Notes: generated from the letters alone by a model not told the origin. Counted from the first letter of the stretch, positions 1 through 6,779 are shown. The stretch: 32,972 bases of DNA from Verrucomicrobiota bacterium (GCA_013286145.1 JABDGH010000023.1:1-32972); one strand, 5' to 3'. Numbers and translations are program-made.

Positions 1-675
1 GCAGCCAACAAGGAACTGGAGGCATTTTCCTATTCGGTTTCGCACGACCTGCGCACGCCCGTGCGGCACATTGACGGTTATGCAGAGATGCTTGGTAAAT
101 CGACCGATTCTTCGCTTTCGGAAAAAGACAGGCGCTATCTGAACCAGATCATCAATGCGTCAAAACAGATGGGGCAACTCATCAACGATCTGCTCGAATT
201 TTCCCGGATGGGACGCGCCGAAATGCGACGCACCCAGGTCGATCTTCAGGATTTGGTGGAAAAAGTAATCCAGGGACTCCAGCCCGAGATCGATGGCAGG
301 AATATCGTGTGGAAGAAGGGATCGCTGCCCCAGGTGCAGGCCGATCCCTCCCTGCTGCAACAGGTCTTCAGCAACCTGCTTTTCAACGCCATCAAATACA
401 CCCGTCCGCGCAACCCGGCTGAAATTGAAATTGGTTGCACGGTCGAGGCCGGGGAAACGGTGATTTTTATCCGCGATAACGGCGTCGGGTTCGACATGAA
501 GTATGCGGACAAATTATTCGGCGTTTTTCAACGGTTGCACCGCGCGGAAGATTTTGAAGGCACGGGCGTCGGGCTGGCCAATGTGCGCCGCATCATCGCC
601 CGTCATGGCGGACGCACCTGGGCCGAGGCCAAGGTTGATGGCGGTGCCACTTTTTATTTCACGCTGCCTTGCTGA
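1..675 (+). CDS. Sensor histidine kinase, C-terminal part (5' end outside window)
   Basis: The frame is open from base 1, so the gene starts upstream of the window; 224 residues are visible. They hold the complete transmitter of a two-component sensor kinase. The H box SVSHDLRTP has the phospho-accepting His at visible residue 15. An N box (NLLFNAIKYT), a G1 box (DNGVGFD) and a G2 box (GTGVGLANV) for ATP binding follow. The phrase KELEAFSYSVSHDLR is typical of kinases fed by PAS, GAF or phytochrome sensor modules, so such a module is expected upstream but cannot be seen. The protein ends right after the HATPase domain (FTLPC), so no receiver domain is fused at the C-terminus. The next gene is convergent, so no partner regulator is visible. 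The family call is secure; the signal is unknown. Confidence 0.95.
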   Translation, partial: AANKELEAFSYSVSHDLRTPVRHIDGYAEMLGKSTDSSLSEKDRRYLNQIINASKQMGQLINDLLEFSRMGRAEMRRTQVDLQDLVEKVIQGLQPEIDGRNIVWKKGSLPQVQADPSLLQQVFSNLLFNAIKYTRPRNPAEIEIGCTVEAGETVIFIRDNGVGFDMKYADKLFGVFQRLHRAEDFEGTGVGLANVRRIIARHGGRTWAEAKVDGGATFYFTLPC

Positions 676-721
676 GGTATCTTTTCGGTTTCGGAGTGGG
701 ATTTCATCTGCCGTCATAAAA
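676..721 (+). repeat. Long form of dispersed intergenic repeat (copy 1)
   Basis: Directly after the kinase stop codon lies a stretch reading GGTATCTTTTCGGTTTCGGA and continuing to CATAAAA. It aligns over about 46 bases with 2606-2651 and 6781-6826. All three copies share (T/G)CTTTT(C/G)GGTTTCGGA, then a purine-rich block, TGCC and a short A run. The function is unknown. Position just after genes suggests an extragenic REP-like element or a transcript-end structure. Confidence 0.6.
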
Positions 722-741
722 CCGCCTGTCCCTTTTTTTAT

Positions 742-793
742 AAAAAACCTGTCATCCTGAGCAAGCCGCGCTTGTCGCGGCGCTGTCGAAGGA
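742..793 (+). repeat. 52-bp dispersed repeat, copy 1 (CATCCTGAGC...GTCGAAGGA)
   Basis: This sequence matches 2055-2106 at 51 of 52 positions by eye, differing at CTTGTCG versus CTTATCG. It contains the hairpin GCCGCG-CTTGT-CGCGGC. It is framed by TCATCCTGAGC and GTCGAAGGA, a phrase that recurs as an intergenic repeat in many environmental bacterial genomes. It lies between the convergent kinase and PEP-CTERM genes, so the hairpin could also help end transcription. Confidence 0.7.
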
Positions 794-850
794 TCAGTTC
801 AGTTATCTTTTCCCCTGTTGAGGAAGTAACAGCAGCCTCCCTCTTAATCT

Positions 851-873
851 AAAAAAGATGCCTGCCCCTTTTC
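851..873 (-). repeat. REP-like repeat core, minus-strand copy
   Basis: Read on the minus strand this is GGAAAAGGGGCAGGCATCTT followed by more T. It is the same core as at 2173-2195, 2593-2615 and 7924-7946, here in opposite orientation and just downstream of the PEP-CTERM gene. The T-rich end could act in transcript termination, but no strong stem is visible in this copy. Confidence 0.6.
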
Positions 874-916
874 CGGATCCTTTTCTCGGGTTGAAGCGCA
901 AGAGAATGGCACGATT

Positions 917-1735
917 TTAAGCCCTTACCTTCTGACAAGCTATTTGAACCCGAGGGGAAAATTGCCGCCTAAAAGCAAACAGAGTTACCAGTCCGATGCC
1001 AAGCAGCAACGTGATTCCCGGCTCCGGCGCAGCGGAAACGGGAAGAGAAATGGTATTTTGGGTCAGAGCAACCGCGCCACCCTCTGCCAATGCTCGGCCA
1101 TTCACCACGGTACCGCTGCCGAGCGTGATGGACGTGAAAGCCAGCATGTTCCCCGCAAAGGCCGTGTCCGCTCCGAGCGTCGCCGAACTGCCGATTTGCC
1201 AAAAGACATTGGAGGCATGAGCACCATTAATCAGTACCACCGCACTATTCGCTCCCGTGCCAAGGGTCGATCCAGCCTGAAAAATCCAGACTGCATCGGG
1301 ATTATTCTGACCGTCGAGCGTCAAGGTTCCTGTGATTCCAAAAGAACTAGGATCATTGTAAACGCCAGATGTCAGCGTTAGCCCTCCGAGGTCGAAGATC
1401 GCACCGTAAATAGTAGTTGGCGTGCGGCCAACGGCGTCCGTATAGGCGGTGCCTAAATCATTTTTGGCACTCAATGTGACCGCATCTCCGCCATGATCAG
1501 TCCCTATCAAGCTGAAGGTTCCAGAGTTAGCGATGGTCGCGGTTGGAGATGATCCCACATCCCCGGTAACCGTGGTGACCCCTGCATTAGTAGTCCCGGA
1601 GCTGGCCAGAATCGCAAAACTGGAAGCCGTTCCCAAGTCCACGGTTAGAATTTGCGCTATAGCCTTCTGAGGCAAAAACATTATTGCAAGGGCTAATACA
1701 GAACCCGTGAAAATTCGTTTCGTACTGCACTGCAA
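917..1735 (-). CDS. Ice-binding-like (DUF3494) secreted protein with PEP-CTERM sorting signal
   Basis: The 272-residue product begins with a signal peptide (Lys/Arg, a hydrophobic stretch from about residue 10, cleavage near AIAQ at 25-28). The body, about 30-230, has the DUF3494 pattern: LGTASSFAILASSGTTN near the start, a GDVGSSPTA turn, and the late phrase FWQIGSSATLG. This beta-solenoid fold is known from ice-binding and adhesin-like proteins. At 237-239 a PEP motif precedes a hydrophobic helix and RR, the tripartite PEP-CTERM signal that exosortase and its associated pathway process. About 15 residues follow RR, longer than usual. The only plausible start giving a clean signal peptide is TTG at 1735; no strong Shine-Dalgarno is seen. 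No exosortase gene lies in the window. True ice binding is not provable from sequence; adhesion or matrix function is equally possible. Confidence 0.88.
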   Translation of the reverse strand: MQCSTKRIFTGSVLALAIMFLPQKAIAQILTVDLGTASSFAILASSGTTNAGVTTVTGDVGSSPTATIANSGTFSLIGTDHGGDAVTLSAKNDLGTAYTDAVGRTPTTIYGAIFDLGGLTLTSGVYNDPSSFGITGTLTLDGQNNPDAVWIFQAGSTLGTGANSAVVLINGAHASNVFWQIGSSATLGADTAFAGNMLAFTSITLGSGTVVNGRALAEGGAVALTQNTISLPVSAAPEPGITLLLGIGLVTLFAFRRQFSPRVQIACQKVRA

Positions 1736-1965
1736 GGTTATGGTAAGAAAACTTGATATAATTGTATTGTTATTATTATTTATTAATTTAATACACTAAC
1801 TTTAGGCAGATCACCTCAGTAGTCAAGCAAAATAGGCATTATTTACCCTATTACCCATTAAAAATTAGGTATTTTAATCCCTATATTGGCATTAATCTGG
1901 GAATATTATTCCTATTTTAATGTCAGGATTGGAATGAGACTGAGGGACAAAAAAGAAACCCATCC
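1736..1965 (-). promoter_or_regulatory. AT-rich leader/promoter region of the PEP-CTERM gene
   Basis: This non-coding block upstream of the minus-strand PEP-CTERM gene is strikingly AT-rich; bases 1741-1800 are only about 17% GC. It has short direct repeats (ATTACCCT/ATTACCCA near 1846-1860) and the near-palindrome GGAATATTATTCC near 1900. A minus-strand TTGACT is a possible -35 box, but no convincing -10 follows at standard spacing. Regulation by an AT-binding protein is plausible but not shown. Confidence 0.35.
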
Positions 1966-1988
1966 CCTTTTCCCTTATGCAGATGTAG

Positions 1989-2038
1989 CGGCGGTCTGTG
2001 ACCGTCGTTCCCCATGGTAGCCACCGCTGGCCCAGCGG
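1989..2038. repeat. Two adjacent hairpins in non-coding DNA
   Basis: CGGCGGTC (1989-1996) pairs with GACCGTCG (2000-2007) across a 3-nt loop, with one G-U pair. CCGCTG (2024-2029) pairs with CAGCGG (2033-2038) across GCC. The phrase GTAGCGGCGGTCTGTGACCG resembles a recurrent intergenic repeat seen in other environmental genomes. The function is unknown. Confidence 0.5.
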
Positions 2039-2054
2039 CGGTCAGGTGCAGAGA

Positions 2055-2106
2055 AAAAAACCTGTCATCCTGAGCAAGCCGCGCTTATCGCGGCGCTGTC
2101 GAAGGA
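2055..2106 (+). repeat. 52-bp dispersed repeat, copy 2
   Basis: Near-identical to 742-793, in the same orientation and with the same internal GCCGCG/CGCGGC hairpin. Such conservation in non-coding DNA argues for a mobile or recently copied extragenic element. Confidence 0.7.
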
Positions 2107-2172
2107 CCTCTAACTATTTTATGCATAGCTTCACGAGAGGCGGTATGCACCATCGACAGCCCATTTTGCCTT

Positions 2173-2207
2173 GAAAAATGGGGCAGGCATCTTTTGGGTA
2201 AGATGCC
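2173..2207 (+). repeat. REP-like repeat core with perfect hairpin
   Basis: GAAAAATGGGGCAGGCATCT is followed by a perfect inverted repeat: GGCATCTT (2186-2193), 6-nt loop, AAGATGCC (2200-2207). It shares the core GGGGCAGGCATCTTTT with copies at 2593 and 7924 and with the minus-strand copy at 851. The hairpin suggests a REP/MITE-like or terminator-like structure. Confidence 0.6.
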
Positions 2208-2290
2208 GAACGGGGAGGGATTGCACTGCCCGCGCCGGTGTTCTCGGGAGTCAGGCTTCGCGCTTTCCCGGCTGAATTCCTCCCCATTTT

Positions 2291-2331
2291 CTTATCTGGC
2301 CTAAAAGGCTTATAATTTTGCGCCAGATAAG
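2291..2331. repeat. 10-bp perfect inverted repeat with nested stem
   Basis: CTTATCTGGC (2291-2300) and GCCAGATAAG (2322-2331) are exact inverted copies separated by 21 bases. The left arm overlaps a smaller nested GCC-TAAAA-GGC stem. It could be a protein-binding site, a terminator remnant or a mobile-element end; nothing in the context decides. Confidence 0.4.
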
Positions 2332-2390
2332 CTATTTAAGAGGTCTAAGACTACCGCGTTTCATTCGGGCTGATGTAAAATCGTGGCCTC

Positions 2391-2558
2391 ATGAACTCCC
2401 TCCATTCTCATTCTTCTTCCAAAACCAACGAAACCCAACCGGCCGCACCTCCGCCGGGTGTTCCGCGACTCACCTCACTCCATCACCGCCAACAAACCCA
2501 AATCGCCCGCGACCAGTTCAATGACCGCCTCGCCATACCACCTCATACCACACTGTAA
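2391..2558 (+). CDS. Possible small ORF, 55 aa, unrecognised
   Basis: An ATG at 2391 opens a 55-residue frame ending TAA at 2556-2558. The peptide starts MNSLHSHSSS, is Ser/Pro/His-rich, and ends with RDQFNDRLAIPPHTTL. No Shine-Dalgarno precedes it, though TGTAAAAT about 15 bases upstream could be a -10 element. It may be a remnant of a longer gene or simply an open frame in repeat-rich DNA. No function is suggested. Confidence 0.15.
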   Translation: MNSLHSHSSSKTNETQPAAPPPGVPRLTSLHHRQQTQIARDQFNDRLAIPPHTTL

Positions 2559-2592
2559 CGGAACATCCCCATGCCCCCCCGGAAAAGAGAAG

Positions 2593-2651
2593 GGAAAAAG
2601 GGGCAGGCATCTTTTCGGTTTCGGAATGAGGCTTCAACTGCCACCGTAAAA
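2593..2651 (+). repeat. REP-like repeat, full form (core plus extension)
   Basis: GGAAAAAGGGGCAGGCATCT is followed by the long extension TTTCGGTTTCGGAATGAGG and on to CCGTAAAA. It joins the short core (851, 2173, 7924) with the long form (676, 6780), showing that these are versions of one element. It lies just downstream of the minus-strand CheB gene. Confidence 0.65.
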
Positions 2652-2670
2652 CATGACTGTCTTCTTTTTC

Positions 2671-3234
2671 CTAAACGCACAACTCGGAAAGTTTGGCGGC
2701 TATACCTTTGATCGGCAGGCAGAAATCCACGGCGCTCGCGTCGAGAGCCGCCATGGGCATTTCCGGACTTTGGGCCTCTTCAGGTTCCTGGGCGATGGTT
2801 GTTCCACCTGCTTTTCGAATGGCGAGAAGACCTGCTACTCCATCGTGCATGGTGCCACTCAAGATGATACCGATGGAGCGGGAGCCTTGGGACTTTGCGG
2901 TGCTTTCAAATAGCTCATCAATGGAAGGAATCCAGAGATCCCGCTTGGGAGCGTTTAGCTCGGATACGCCTATTGTGTTCTCGTTCACAACAAGATGCCG
3001 TCGTGGGCGGGAGACGTAGATGCCTTTTTCGATTCGCTCTCCATTTTCAACGAATCGCACGCGGTGGCTGTCACACGCCGTAAGGATTTCATCGAGCAGG
3101 CTGTCAGGGCCGGTGTGGAGAACGATGTACATGGGCACGGGTGATGGCGCTGGCAGGGCTTTGACAAGCGCGCACAATGCCTTAACTCCTCCAGCAGAAG
3201 CGCCGACTACAATGACACGCCACGGTGGTTTCAT
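2671..3234 (-). CDS. Stand-alone CheB-type protein-glutamate methylesterase
   Basis: The 187-residue protein is a complete CheB catalytic domain, which hydrolyses methylglutamate (or deamidates Gln) on chemoreceptors or related signalling proteins. The triad is visible: Ser13 in GASAGG, His40 in VLH, Asp131 in SGTMHDG. The last is the usual Gly-Met-Gly-Asp-Asp-Gly region in altered form. The usual N-terminal receiver domain is absent; the protein begins immediately with the Rossmann-like strand RVIVVGAS. No CheR, receptor or CheA gene is nearby, so it may serve a CheB/CheR-type hybrid kinase system rather than motility. The start ATG at 3234 directly precedes the first strand, so the length fits. 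The fold is secure, the target unknown. Confidence 0.88.
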   Translation of the reverse strand: MKPPWRVIVVGASAGGVKALCALVKALPAPSPVPMYIVLHTGPDSLLDEILTACDSHRVRFVENGERIEKGIYVSRPRRHLVVNENTIGVSELNAPKRDLWIPSIDELFESTAKSQGSRSIGIILSGTMHDGVAGLLAIRKAGGTTIAQEPEEAQSPEMPMAALDASAVDFCLPIKGIAAKLSELCV

Positions 3235-3301
3235 TGGTGCGTAACCCTTCCTTTAGCTGCGGCTGGAAGCTCTGCGTCCAGCGCCGCGATTTTGTTCTGT
3301 G

Positions 3302-3454
3302 TTATCTCCTGCCCAGGTTGCCGGTAAAAAACAGAACCAAAAGGACAAGCAGGATGAGTCCAAACCCACCGCCGCCTACCAATGGTCCACCCAGGTAAAA
3401 TCCGCCGCCACCGAACAGGAGCATCAATACAATTAGAAGAACGAGTAGATTCAT
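3302..3454 (-). CDS. Small two-helix membrane protein (DUF3309-like)
   Basis: The 50-residue product begins MNLLVLLIVLML and has two hydrophobic helices. Between them is a glycine-rich hinge (GGGGFYLGG and VGGGGFG); the end is basic (NLGRR). A longer frame starts at 3610, but its first 52 codons overlap the end of mlaD and encode nothing like this family, so ATG 3454 is chosen. A GAGG lies about 14 bases upstream, weak and somewhat distant. Similar tiny Gly-rich membrane proteins (DUF3309 and relatives) are common next to stress or envelope genes. It lies 76 bp after mlaD, possibly in the same transcript. Function unknown. Confidence 0.65.
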   Translation of the reverse strand: MNLLVLLIVLMLLFGGGGFYLGGPLVGGGGFGLILLVLLVLFFTGNLGRR

Positions 3455-3530
3455 AATAAATAATATAGCCCTCACAGAGACAACTTCTAGTGGGGTCTTC
3501 ACCCCATGAGCGACTTCGCTCAAATCTTCT

Positions 3531-4238
3531 TCACTTGGATTTTGCTTCACCACTTGCCGAGGAAGGAATTTTATCCTTTTTCGTGGGTGTAGGTTTCTCG
3601 TCGCCCGCATAGGACTTGGTGCTCGGCCAAAGGAGCCGCCATGGTTCCCTCTTGAGGGTGTCGGTGAATTGCTCGGTATTCTTGATCACCTGCGGAACCT
3701 GGGAATTGTTCAGTGTCTCCATAAACGTCTTCGCGTTTTTGATGGTGAGAGCCAGGTCGGAGTCGGGGCCAGTCAGGCGTTTCATATTGGCGGCCACCGC
3801 CTCGGAAATATCAGGTACCCGTTCGCCAACAAACTCGGTGTGATTCTCCGCCAATCCCGTACTGGCATCGCCATGCATGAAATCGATCACTTGTTGGCCC
3901 ATGAGACCTTGCTGGGTTAAATGAATGGTTACGTTGTTGTAGATCTCCGCGTCGCGCGCGACCTGCACATCGATGGAGACTTCGTAATCGGGATGTCCGT
4001 TAGGTCGCTTTTCCAACGGTACCGGGGATTTAAGGGCTGTGACTTTGCCGATCTCCCGCCCTGCCAGGAGCACGGGCGCGCCAGGGTGAATCCCGTTGGC
4101 GTTGTCGTAATAGATCCGATAAGTGTTGAGCGGCTTGATGACTCCGGGCATTCCGATGACGACCAAGACGGTGATCAAGACACCGAAGGTCACCAAGACC
4201 AGGATGCCCGTGGTGATTTCATTTTTGTGGATTTGCAT
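3531..4238 (-). CDS. mlaD: MCE-family lipid-transport substrate-binding protein (MlaD-like)
   Basis: The 235-residue protein has one N-terminal membrane anchor (about 10-32, GILVLVTFGVLITVLVVIG) followed by an MCE domain. Its diagnostic segment runs NTYRIYYDNANGIHPGAPVLLAGREIG. In the Mla system MlaD hexamers sit on the MlaE permease and pass phospholipids across the periplasm. A helical region (about 130-200) follows the MCE domain, then a short hydrophilic Lys/Pro/Ser-rich tail (KPTPTKKDK...). It is the third gene of the minus-strand operon, starting 3 bp after the mlaF stop, and should form a complex with its two neighbours. No MlaC or MlaB gene is found here. Family assignment is strong; the lipid and direction of transport are not determinable. 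Confidence 0.9.
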   Translation of the reverse strand: MQIHKNEITTGILVLVTFGVLITVLVVIGMPGVIKPLNTYRIYYDNANGIHPGAPVLLAGREIGKVTALKSPVPLEKRPNGHPDYEVSIDVQVARDAEIYNNVTIHLTQQGLMGQQVIDFMHGDASTGLAENHTEFVGERVPDISEAVAANMKRLTGPDSDLALTIKNAKTFMETLNNSQVPQVIKNTEQFTDTLKREPWRLLWPSTKSYAGDEKPTPTKKDKIPSSASGEAKSK

Positions 4239-4241
4239 AAG

Positions 4242-5009
4242 TTATTCCTTGGTGTGTTCGTGGTCTGAATAGGAGGAAAGAAATTTGCTGACGATGGGGT
4301 TATCCGAATGTCGAAATTCCTCGGGCGTTCCCTCGAGAATAATTTTCCCTTCATGGAGAAACGCCATGCGCGTTGCCACGGCGAATGCACTGTCCATTTC
4401 GTGCGTGACGACAATGGCCGTGACCTTTTGCTTATCGCGCAATTGGACGATGAGATCATCAATGAGCTTGCCGTTGATCGGATCGAGACCCGCCGTGGGC
4501 TCGTCGAAAAGCACCAACTCCGGCTCCAATGCCAGCGCACGCGCCAGTCCCACCCGCTTTTGCATGCCGCCGCTGAGTTCGGAGGGAAGCTTGTCCCTGG
4601 CGTCCTTAAGTCCAACCAGTTCCAGCTTTTGATCGACGATTGCATCGATCTCCTTGTCGTTTTTATCCGAAAGCTCCTTCAACGGCAGGCTGATGTTTTC
4701 GCGTGCGTTCATCGAGCTGATTAACGCCGCATTTTGATAGACCATGCCGATGTGCGCCCGGACCTCGTTTAATTTCGGTCGCGAAAGTTTGCCCAGGTCT
4801 TCTTCCTTGAAAAGAACGGAACCCGCATTCGGTTTAAGCAGTCCCATCAAGATGCTCAGCAACGTGCTCTTGCCGCCACCGCTGAGTCCCATGATGACTA
4901 AAATTTCCTGGGACTGAATGGAAAAGTTGACGCCGTTCAAAATTACTTTGTCCGCGAATTGCAATTTCACGTCGCGCATCTCAACTAATTTTTCCGGTGT
5001 TGCACTCAT
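4242..5009 (-). CDS. mlaF: ABC transporter ATPase of lipid-transport system (MlaF-like)
   Basis: The 255-residue ATPase is complete. It has Walker A GLSGGGKST (41-49), Q-loop Gln92, signature LSGGMQKRVGLARAL (from 145), Walker B LVLFDEPTAGLDP (165-177) and H-loop His203 in VVTHE. The MQKRVGLARA wording is typical of the MlaF/TtgA2 branch rather than of drug or metal exporters. Its ATG overlaps the mlaE stop by 4 bp (ATGA), indicating translational coupling. ATP hydrolysis on the cytoplasmic face would drive phospholipid movement through MlaE and MlaD. The C-terminal part after about 225 (FRHSDNPIVSKFLSS) resembles the MlaF tail. Confidence in function is high. Confidence 0.93.
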   Translation of the reverse strand: MSATPEKLVEMRDVKLQFADKVILNGVNFSIQSQEILVIMGLSGGGKSTLLSILMGLLKPNAGSVLFKEEDLGKLSRPKLNEVRAHIGMVYQNAALISSMNARENISLPLKELSDKNDKEIDAIVDQKLELVGLKDARDKLPSELSGGMQKRVGLARALALEPELVLFDEPTAGLDPINGKLIDDLIVQLRDKQKVTAIVVTHEMDSAFAVATRMAFLHEGKIILEGTPEEFRHSDNPIVSKFLSSYSDHEHTKE

Positions 5010-5839
5010 GGGAAAAAGGTGACGATGAAAATGTTGCAGAGCGAATCACAGGCAATCACCGTGCTGATCGCGGTCACCACGCTCGAAGTCGTCGCGATGC
5101 CCACTCCAACGGCGCCTCCCCGCACCGACAGCCCCTTGTAACAGGCGATCATTCCAATGATGGCGCCGAACAAAAAGCTCTTCACGATCCCGGCCATCAC
5201 ATCCTTCACCAGCAGGTTTGTCATCACCTGGTCGTAAAAATAGCCATAGCTGATTTGCAGCATGAGGCTCGAGATGAATGCCCCGCCGATAATGCCGGAA
5301 ACGATGGAAATAACGGTCAGGCAGGGTGTCAGGAAAAAAATGGCCAGAATCCGGGGCGTGACGAGATAACGAAGCGCGCCGATGCCCATGCCCTCGATGG
5401 CATCCACCTCGCCCCCGGCGGTCATGGCTCCCAACTCGGCGGTGTAGGCAGCGCCGATTCGAGATGCCAGTACAATGCCCGTGAAAAGCGGTCCCATTTC
5501 GCGTATGAAAGAAACGGAGACAATTGCAGGAACCAACGTGACGATGCCAAAACGCCGGAGTTGATAGCCGGTCAGCAAGGCCATGGTGAGCCCGATAAAA
5601 ACCGAAAGAAGAATAACCATGGGGACTGACCCTACGCCGACGCGATTGCTCTGGTAGAAAAAATGTTCCAGGCGAAAGGGCGCGCGTCGCGTCGCAATCC
5701 GTTCCCCGATTTCAGAAATCGTTTCCCTCCCCATCCACACCAGGCTGCTAAGTTCCTGCAGCAGGGTGATGGTGAATGCGCCCAGTTTTGAAATCAAATG
5801 GCCCCCTTGATCAGATTTTGTTTTAGCGTTCACTCCCAA
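5006..5839 (-). CDS. mlaE: Lipid-transport ABC permease (MlaE-like)
   Basis: The 277-residue multi-spanning inner-membrane protein carries the MlaE hallmark SFIREMGPLFTGIVLASRIG, followed by AELGAMTAGGEVDAIEGMGI and YLVTPRILA. Membrane segments are visible near 70-90, 155-190, 205-225 and 240-265. It forms the core of an MlaFED-type transporter moving phospholipids between inner and outer membranes. The first codon given is TTG at 5839; GTG at 5833 is an equally possible start, and neither has a clear Shine-Dalgarno. It is the first gene of the operon mlaE-mlaF-mlaD. Family confidence is high, exact start uncertain. Confidence 0.9.
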   Translation of the reverse strand: MGVNAKTKSDQGGHLISKLGAFTITLLQELSSLVWMGRETISEIGERIATRRAPFRLEHFFYQSNRVGVGSVPMVILLSVFIGLTMALLTGYQLRRFGIVTLVPAIVSVSFIREMGPLFTGIVLASRIGAAYTAELGAMTAGGEVDAIEGMGIGALRYLVTPRILAIFFLTPCLTVISIVSGIIGGAFISSLMLQISYGYFYDQVMTNLLVKDVMAGIVKSFLFGAIIGMIACYKGLSVRGGAVGVGIATTSSVVTAISTVIACDSLCNIFIVTFFP

Positions 5840-5871
5840 CTTCTATTTACTGCTCTGCTTATCGTTTATGG

Positions 5872-6009
5872 TTACTGACTTGCGGGATGTACCGTCGTTT
5901 CTTCCGTGGTCGTCGAAGTGGTTGTCGTCGTCTCGGGACGATCGGAGGCACAGCCGGATAAGGCTCCGATTACGGAAGCCAGCAGGAAGGAAAGTAAGAG
6001 CTTTTTCAT
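5872..6009 (-). CDS. Tiny Thr-rich lipoprotein (45 aa)
   Basis: ATG at 6009 opens a 45-residue frame ending TAA at 5872-5874. It starts MKKLLLSFLLASVIGALSGC, a textbook lipoprotein signal with lipobox LSGC (Cys20). The mature part is only 25 residues, of which about half are threonine (ETTTTTTSTTTEETTV). It lies 32 bp upstream of the mlaE start, same strand, so it may be co-transcribed with the Mla operon. The Thr-rich tract resembles that of the exported protein encoded at 6075-6449, suggesting a related surface role or shared origin. No function is known; an entericidin-like small lipoprotein is one comparison. The lipobox makes the call stronger than its length alone would. Confidence 0.7.
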   Translation of the reverse strand: MKKLLLSFLLASVIGALSGCASDRPETTTTTSTTTEETTVHPASQ

Positions 6010-6074
6010 AAATTTGATTTTATCCAGCGGGAGGTGCGCCTGCTTATGCAAGCAAGCGCACCGATTTACCCAAG

Positions 6075-6449
6075 TTAGGGGGATGCCGGAGTTGTCGTGG
6101 TCGTCGTCTTTTTCACGACGACTTTGGTGGCGATCATTTTATCGCCATCTTTCGTGTAATAGACGGTCACAGGAGCGCCCGATTTCACCGTTTCACTCGA
6201 AACAGCATTACCGTTTTCATCGACGTAGGTGGTCGTCTTTGAGTACGAGTAGCTAAGGGGAGTGGTTGATGTGGTCGATTTAACGACGATGGTGTCCGAG
6301 CCGAACTGGCTGACCGTGCCATCGGATGTCGTGGTCGTTGTGGTTGAGGTGGTGGAAGGAGCAGGTGTCTGCGCGGAGGCGATGTTGGCGGTGAACAGCA
6401 TCACACCTAAAAAGGTGAGGCCGCTCAGGTTACGAATTACATTTTTCAT
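6075..6449 (-). CDS. Exported Thr-rich small protein, function unknown
   Basis: The 124-residue product has a signal peptide (MKNVIRNLSG..., hydrophobic core 10-22, cleavage near ASAQ at 24-27). A Thr/Ser-rich segment follows (about 32-42), then a compact region (43-112) with VSQFGSDTIVVKS and VTVYYTKDGDKMIATKVVV. A second Thr run ends the protein (KKTTTTTTPASP). The middle part looks like a small beta-barrel domain repeated in many verrucomicrobial exported proteins, but I do not recognise a named family. It sits between the lipoprotein and the His-rich exported protein, same strand. No Shine-Dalgarno is obvious. Probably a periplasmic or surface protein. Confidence 0.72.
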   Translation of the reverse strand: MKNVIRNLSGLTFLGVMLFTANIASAQTPAPSTTSTTTTTTSDGTVSQFGSDTIVVKSTTSTTPLSYSYSKTTTYVDENGNAVSSETVKSGAPVTVYYTKDGDKMIATKVVVKKTTTTTTPASP

Positions 6450-6468
6450 TTGGATACTTTCTTATTAT

Positions 6469-6483
6469 GCCGTCAGGGACGGC
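6469..6483. other. Perfect 6-bp hairpin between two small exported-protein genes
   Basis: GCCGTC (6469-6474) pairs with GACGGC (6478-6483) across the loop AGG. It lies between the His-rich gene (ends 6511) and the Thr-rich gene (starts 6449), both minus strand. No U-run follows on the minus strand, so attenuation or mRNA processing is more likely than full termination. Confidence 0.4.
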
Positions 6484-6510
6484 GGTTGTTGTTGGTTTGT
6501 TGACTGGCTC

Positions 6511-6717
6511 TCAGATATTGATAAAAATGCGGACTCCGCTTTTATCGTGGTCCCAATAACCGCGATGGCCGCTATGTTGAATAAAGGCATGGTGGTGGTG
6601 GTGTTCGTCGAACCAACCCCTGTCGTCATGGTCATATGCCATGGTGCGACCGGCACCGACGGCGATGAAGAGAGCGGCCAGGATTAATGGCAGGAGATTT
6701 TTCTGTATGGTTTTCAT
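6511..6717 (-). CDS. Small exported His-rich protein
   Basis: The 68-residue product has a signal peptide (MKTIQKNLLPLILAALFIAVGAG, cleavage near TMAYD at about 25-28). The mature part is a short acidic and histidine-rich chain: DHDD, then EHHHHH at about 38-43, then HSGHRGYWDHD, ending SGVRIFINI. The cluster of His and Asp could bind Zn, Ni or Cu in the periplasm, but this is only suggested by composition. The ending is typical of small exported proteins of this group of bacteria. It is the first of three consecutive minus-strand small envelope genes. No named family is recognised. Confidence 0.65.
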   Translation of the reverse strand: MKTIQKNLLPLILAALFIAVGAGRTMAYDHDDRGWFDEHHHHHAFIQHSGHRGYWDHDKSGVRIFINI

Positions 6718-6779
6718 GTTGCGTACTAAACAGCGGAAACCATGCTGACGCTATGGGGTGTTCACCCTAACGGGGGAAA

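Noticed and set aside
944-1381. 145-codon plus-strand frame over the PEP-CTERM gene
   Set aside because: The minus strand has a signal peptide, DUF3494 phrases and PEP-CTERM signal; this frame is an Arg/Ser-rich shadow.
4997-5629. 210-codon plus-strand frame opposite mlaE
   Set aside because: The minus strand encodes clear MlaE motifs here; the plus product is His/Asp/Asn-rich in the way typical of the complement of membrane-helix codons.
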